Origin: Collybia mongolica
Lineage: Eukaryota; Basidiomycota; Agaricomycetes; Agaricales; Clitocybaceae
Assembly (NCBI GenBank): GCA_013420905.1
Contig: JAAXNY010000004.1
Coordinates: forward strand, 3,844,001-3,908,000
Length of the DNA: 64,000 bases
Reading direction: 5' to 3'
A model generated the notes under the pieces. The model did not search any database, was not told where the DNA came from, and worked only from the letters and a program-made list of their open reading frames with translations. Positions 58,801-64,000 of this stretch are shown here, one piece after another (position 1 is the first letter of the stretch; each line of letters starts with the position of its first letter). Made by a program: the position numbers and the translations under genes.

Positions 58801-60631
58801 ATGGACACTGCGGCAGACAACGACACCATTACACTGTCGTCCGCCAAAGGCAAAGCCCCAGCCCCACCCCCCCAGGACCGAGAGGAAACCTTGGAGGGGG
58901 TGGAGATGAACTCCTTCCAGGAGAGCTTTGACAACCCTGCTGATGCCTTCCTCCCAACTGGTTCGAAAGAATCGGCGGAGGTGGACGTCCAGGCGGCTAC
59001 CTCATCGCTCCACAACACAACAGAGCTTATGAACCTCTGGACTGAAAAGGGATATCGCGTCCCTGCACACCTCACTGACACCTTTGCCACTGAGCTCCTC
59101 CAGGTCGTATACTCAGCCTCTGAAATCGGCCTCATCCGGTATGTTGCCAATGGGACCTCTCAAGTCGCCGCCCTACAACAGGTCATCGACAGCCTTCGGA
59201 GCCAGCTCCCCCCTGACGCTCCCCCCGCCCCTAAGTACGGTCCCCCTGGATCAGGGCAGCGGCCCCCCCATTCGTCCAATGCTACCTCTGACCCTGCAGG
59301 TCTCTGCAGGCCCCAAAGGAAGCTTATCCCAGCTCGGTCATCCAGACGGCCTCCATCTCCCCCCCCTAGGCCGACCCCGGCCTCGTTTGCATCTATGGCA
59401 GCTGCTGCTGCCTCTCTCCCCCAACCTCCCCCTTCCAAGAGGAGAAAGGGCGCCACTGCCACGGCGGAGGGACTAGTCCAAATGGCCAAGTCATTCCCCT
59501 CGGCTCCCAATGCATCCATCGTCCAAGCGCAACAGATTGTTGCGGGCGGGGCTGCCATCTCCCACACAAACACTGAACAAGCTCGTGCCAACGTGAAGTG
59601 TTCCACCACCCACGGCTCCTCTTGGAAAGAAGTTGTGGTTTTCTGTTCTCCACCGGTGTACTGGGACAACGCTCCCGTTATACCAACGATCAACAGTACT
59701 CTTGGTTCTAATTGCCAAACCATCCACGCCGTCGTGGAAACATGGAACCATCTTGGGGGTTTGTCCCTCGTCATGGACTCTGTGCCTTCCGAAGACAATC
59801 TCCAGGTCCTCTACCAGTTCTTTGACACCAAGGCGAAGGAGGCTCGAGGGGCTGATACAGAGACACGGGTTGAGGTCGGGTCCTCCAAGACCTTCCTCCG
59901 CATCCCCAACTTTCCCTTCTTCGGTACAACCGTCACATATGACGAAACCGGGAAGCCCATTCCCATCACTCCATTGGAGGTCAAGACTATCCTTGAAACC
60001 TGCAAATGGAAAGGTGCGATCCATCTGTACCAAGGGGCGCTCCCCCACGTGGTCAGAAACTCCAAAACATCAGACTCATGCACTGTGTTCTTCGACATTT
60101 ATGATTCTCGTGGAGGCACCCACCTCCGCAGCCTTCGGAACAAGAGCTTCATGCTCGGGTCCCAGTCTTTGACCATCCTGCCCACTGACAAGTGAATAGG
60201 GGTCCCTATCTGCACAAAGTGCTGGAGGTTTGGCCACTGCAAGGAGGTCTGTCCCTTCAGAGCTCAACTGTGCTCCTATTGCAGCAGACCTCACGACGCC
60301 CGCAATCACCGCGACCTAGCAGCGTGCTGCAAGGCCGCCCCCAAGGCCACCCCACCAAGACTTGCAACACCGGCAGGTCATAAGTGCCCCCACGCCTCCC
60401 AATGCGTCAACTGTGGCCTTGCCCATGAGTCTGATGACAGGAAGTGTTCCTTTTGGAAACACCGCTATGATGCCAAGTGGCTAGCGGCCAAGTACACTGC
60501 CCAGAAGGTAGGTGACGAGCTCTTACGCTTCGCACCATTGGCTAATACCCCCTTCCCCACTGTTACAGGAGACAGGCTCTGAGGATGCAGGGAGGGTACT
60601 CGAGCGTTTCGACAAAAAGTTACTTGATTAA
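58801..60631 (+). pseudogene. LINE ORF1 (gag-like, RNA-binding), one stop
   Basis: Nucleic-acid-binding coat-like protein. From ATG 58801: acidic/Pro-rich N-terminus, a helical segment, a Pro/Ala-rich disordered linker with KRRK, a gag core with ETCKWKGAIHLYQGALPH, then Cys/His knuckles CTKCWRFGHCKEVC, CSYCSRPHDARNH and CVNCGLAHESDDRKC. A TGA at 60193-60195 interrupts just before the knuckles (DK*IGVPICTKC); CGA is the likely ancestor. Read straight, the frame ends at 60582. If the intron-like segment 60508-60568 is spliced, it ends with TAA at 60629-60631 overlapping the ORF2 start. Confidence 0.82.
60508..60568 (+). other. Candidate intron inside LINE ORF1
   Basis: 61 nt with donor AAG|GTAGGT, branch-like GCTAATAC 25 nt before the end, a pyrimidine-rich run CCCCCTTCCCCACTG and acceptor TTACAG|GAG. 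Phase 0 on entry. Excision changes the downstream frame so that ORF1 runs to the TAATG overlap. Confidence 0.55.
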
Positions 60632-63600
60632 TGTCTAGTACAACTTGTAATGTAAATACGCTCAGAACCTACTGCCAAAATGTCGGGCGTAAACGACACT
60701 GGACAGTTGACCTGTTAGAATGCTGCAAGGACATCACTGACATTCTCTTCCTGCAGGAGCCGCCATGGGCCACTGTACGGTATACAGCCTCCTTGACTGA
60801 AAAAGACGGGGTCCCCATCAGGGGACCCCCCGTCCACCCGGACTGGATTCCCATGTTCCCCAAAGGGTTCGACGCTGCTGAAGATCAGCCGCGTGTCATG
60901 GCCTATGTCAACCAAGCTATCCGCTTGGTGAAACCTAAGCTCCGATTGGACGTTGTTAACCACTGCGACGTCATGCTCATCACTGTTCGAGGGCATCTTG
61001 GCCCAGTGCATTTGATGAATGTCTACTCAGATGAGAATGGATCAGCAGTCCGATTCCTCGAAGACCACCTGGATGAGTTCCCCGATGTTAGCTATATGGG
61101 GGGTGATTTTAATTGCCCCTCAGCGCATTGGGATGCCACCCTCAATCATGAGCACCCCATGGCCAACAGGCTCATGGAGTGCGCAGCCGCCCTCAGCCTT
61201 GAGCGGATTGCCCCCCCCTTGGGGCGGGTCACGCATCAGCCGTATAATTCGGCCCTGCGCGGCTCGGTCCTTGACCTTGTGTTTATCCCAGCATTCCAGG
61301 GTTACACAGCCGACCTGACAATAGGTGATAAGGGTGAACCTGATCACTTTCCTCTACTCCTAGACATCCCCCTTAGGGTCGAGTTCCCCGAAGGGAAGAT
61401 GTCAATCAAAATCAACTCCGAAGAAGAGACCGCTTTCCTTGCGGAAGTGTGTTCACTTCTCAGGCTCATCCAAATCCCTGACGTCTCATCAGCGGAACAA
61501 ACTCAACTAGTTGCTCAGGCGATAGCTAAGGGCTTTGAAATGGCGTGGTCCCATCACGCTAAGACTAACCGGGCTTGCGCCTGGTCTAAGTCTTGGTGGG
61601 ACTCAGACTGCGCCCGGACGAGGTCTGAGGCCATGAGCTCTGATCTCCCAGAGGACTGGAGGGCCTTCAAGGCCACCACGCATAGAGCAAAACGAAAGCA
61701 CTTTGACAAACGCATTGACGAAATTGCTAATACTAACCTCAGACCATGGGATCTCATGGACTGGGTAGGCCCACGCAAGACACCCCTGGTTGAGGCTATC
61801 TCGTACCAAGGCGTGCCATGCAGCACCACAGAGTCGCTATGGAATGCATTGCACTCCACCTTCAACTCAGCTATTGATAGGCCAATTGACCTTGACAAGC
61901 TGGGCAACGCTTGGACCTCACCCACAACGTGGGTGTGGGTCCCCTACTCTGCTGCTGAGATGTCGGATGCCCTTTCAGGCACCTCGAATTGATCTGCCCC
62001 TGGGCCAGATCACATCTCATGGCGTCACCTTAAACGGATCATCCAAGATGACCTGTGCAGCAAGCTACTCTTGTGGCTTGCAAACACTTGCCTCTTGTCA
62101 GGCCATTGGCCTACCAAGTTTAAAGCATCCATTACGATGGTCATACCCAAGCCGGGTAAACCATCGTATGACACTCCCAAGTCGTTTCGCCCAATAGTTC
62201 TATTGAACACACTGGGCAAACTTCTAGAGAAAATGTTGTCCACCAGGATGCAGTTTGAAGCTGCTCAACATGGTGTACTTCACCCCAATCAGTTCGGAGG
62301 AGTCCGTCAGAACTCCACTGAGGATGCTGGCTGCTTTCTCACACACGTTGTCCGCTCAGGATGGCGTGCCAAACTCAAGACAAGCGTCGTTGCTTTTGAC
62401 CTAGCTCAGTTCTTCCCATCCATAAACCACGAGGTCCTCTTACACATCCTCGAGAGACAGGGATTCGCGCCAGAAGTGGTTGCGTTCTTCAGGTCATACC
62501 TCGTTGATTGTCATACTAGATACGCATGGGACGACGAAGTGTCCCCGCTCTTCCCATCCAGTGTGGGTCTGGGACAGGGCTCCGCCATGTCCCCCATCCT
62601 CTCTGCCCTATGCCTCGCACCCCTCCTCAAGGAATTCGAACGGAGGGTCCGCATAGCTTCACTAATTTCCTATGTGGACGATGGCACCATTATAGTGCAG
62701 TTGGACACATTCGAACGGAACCTTGTTAAGCTCAAAGGGGCCTACAAAGTTGTATTTGAGCTCACCCAGGCTATGGGTTTGGTTCTTGAACACAGCAAGT
62801 CAGAGGGATTCCACTTCTCTCAAAAACACGGCAATATCAACCCTGACATCGACCTTGGCTATGCCCCATATACTGGGGACACCCCCCTCCGCCCTGGCAC
62901 CATTTGGCGCTACCTCGGATTCTTCTTTGACCATCCCCTCACATTCAGAGAGCACGTCAAATGATACACAAACAAAGCCCTCACCTCTGTAAAGGCTATG
63001 CTCTCCCTTGGCAACTTGGTGCGCAGACTTAGGCCCAAGCACAAACGAATGCTATACCAAGCCTGTGTTCTTCCCATTGCTACATATGGGAGCAGGCTTT
63101 GGATGTACGAAGGGGCCCGCATGGCAGGCCCTCTCGATAACCTCCGGAAGATGCAAAGACAAGCGTGCCTTTGGATCACTGGCGCCTTCAAGACATCCCC
63201 AAACGGGGCTGGCGAGACCCTCGCAGGCATACCCCCTATCCACCTCCATGTCAGAAAGCTGGTGGAAAGGAGTCATGTCTGCTCCCATGCGCTCCAGGCC
63301 TCACACGCCTTTCGACGCCTCATCGATGGGAACCACAAATTCTCTGTCAAGACCCTCAATGCCCGAAACCCAAGCCATAGGCTCGGTAAACTAGTATCAC
63401 CCATCGTAGAGGCCTGGTCTAACCTTGGCCTCTCTTCCCTGGATCTGGACCCTGTCCACCCACTCAACCAACCAGGCATGCGCCCCAAGGACCTGTTCCC
63501 TGGTCACATTGTCTACGACATTGTCACCCCCCCACCTAAGGGCAGTGATCACCGCGAGGAATTCATGAAAGACCACACCACATCGCTGAAGAGCGCTGTC

Positions 63601-63741
63601 GATGAGGCCTCTCATTCCCCATGGAGCATCTGCATTATCACTGATGCATCCACCCCCCCTCCTCCCATGCAGTCAGTCGTGGTGTACCGTATCTGGCATG
63701 ATGGAGATTTATATGAGGACTGGTTTGCTACCAGCCTATCT
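60631..63741 (+). pseudogene. LINE ORF2: endonuclease, reverse transcriptase, RNase H (two stops, truncated)
   Basis: One frame from ATG 60631 to the Tc1 insertion, broken only by TGA at 61990-61992 and 62962-62964. APE-type endonuclease with ILFLQEPPW, GGDFNCPSAHWD, GSVLDLVFIP and EPDHFPLLL. Reverse transcriptase with APGPDHISW after the first stop, FRPIVLLNTLGKLLEK, VAFDLAQFFPSINH, GLGQGSAMSPILSAL and catalytic SYVDDG. Connector with LYQACVLPIATYGSRLW. RNase H begins ICIITDAS and is cut after about 40 residues by the inserted element. Both TGAs sit where Arg (CGA) is plausible (SN*SAPGPD, VK*YTNKA). Confidence 0.9.
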
Positions 63742-63742
63742 A

Positions 63743-64000
63743 CAGTGGCTCAAAAAACTGCCCCAATGTTTGTACATTTTTGAAAGATCAATATGGTATG
63801 AAGTGCTGACATAAGCAGGGGACCTGGGGTAATTATGTAAGATACTATGACATCGTGGCTTTCCAATGGACCCTGGATCATGTGATTTGGATCAATATCC
63901 ATTAAGCTATAAGCCAAACAAAATGGTTACTTATTGGGGCAGTTTTTTGACCCTTATCTTATTTTCCATTATTCTGGCATTTATGATCCAATGCAAGAAC
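63743..64000 (+). mobile_element. Tc1-like element A, second copy (end only)
   Basis: Begins CAGTGGCTCAAAAAACTG after TA (63741-63742) inside the LINE. Over the 258 nt visible it matches, by eye, the reverse complement of the right end of element A (positions 55189 back to 54932), including bases where A's two ends differ from each other. Orientation is therefore opposite to A, with the transposase expected beyond the window on the plus strand. Confidence 0.92.

Larger units (their letters stand above)
58396..63741 (+). mobile_element. LINE (non-LTR retrotransposon), Tad-like, interrupted
   Basis: Two-ORF LINE on the plus strand: ORF1 gag-like with zinc knuckles (from 58801) and ORF2 endonuclease-reverse transcriptase-RNase H (from 60631). 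The 5' end is not defined; C-rich leader starts somewhere after 58396. The 3' end is missing: a Tc1-like element begins at 63743 inside the RNase H domain. Unlike the neighbouring decayed block, the body keeps many CpG sites, so it is comparatively young. Confidence 0.88.

Noticed and set aside
52541..64000. RIP (fungal repeat-induced point mutation) as cause of transposon stops
   Set aside because: Lesions fit CpG decay; the classic CpA-biased RIP signature of ascomycetes is not evident and the LINE keeps many CpG sites.

Overview
The window looks like nuclear DNA of a basidiomycete fungus, most likely an Agaricomycete; I cannot name the genus. The signs are genes split by many 46-60 nt introns, a class I hydrophobin, two tandem genes of the DUF6534 seven-helix membrane family, a Tad-like LINE, and tightly packed genes on both strands with short divergent promoters. 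No tRNA or rRNA gene was recognised.

Region 1 (1-42.3 kb) is the conserved gene region. In order: PKA catalytic subunit (3' end outside the window), SETD6/RKM4-like lysine methyltransferase, a small COX14-like mitochondrial protein, a GNAT acetyltransferase, a gene-poor 5.7 kb stretch, a secreted subtilisin-like protease, a cyclase/formamidase-type hydrolase, a 16-exon SulP sulfate permease with STAS domain, a 3-hydroxyacyl-CoA dehydrogenase, a hydrophobin, a second GNAT, a membrane J-domain protein, a wax-synthase-like acyltransferase, two unrecognised proteins, a HAUS3/augmin-like coiled-coil protein, a second SET protein, the initiator-tRNA ribosyl-phosphate transferase RIT1, and an internally duplicated membrane protein. 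These are mostly independent housekeeping or secreted functions, not a pathway cluster.

Region 2 (43.0-50.8 kb) is a tandem segmental duplication. Two complete copies of a DUF6534 membrane-protein gene, each with its own copied upstream module, are followed by at least two decayed copies. The last copy lies inside a block (about 48.95-52.54 kb) almost without CpG, and it shows CpG-to-TpG/CpA changes against the intact copies.

Region 3 (52.5-64.0 kb) is a nested transposon stack: a pogo/Tigger-like element with a Tc1-like element carrying an uninterrupted transposase inside it; a second, inactivated Tc1-like element just outside it; then a LINE (gag-like ORF1 with zinc knuckles, endonuclease-RT-RNase H ORF2) cut by a third Tc1-like end that matches the first and runs off the window. 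Every premature stop I found in these transposon ORFs is TGA, at sites where CGA is the likely ancestor.

The observations most worth following are: a textbook spliceable intron inside LINE ORF1 whose removal makes the ORF1 stop overlap the ORF2 start as TAATG; Tc1 terminal repeats that each carry an outer and an inverted inner copy of the same site in two subfamilies; a concentration of inferred GC-AG introns; very small exons, including a possible 2-nt exon in the COX14-like gene; and the tandem DUF6534 array at several stages of decay. Gene models are hand-spliced by reading frame and splice consensus, without transcripts.
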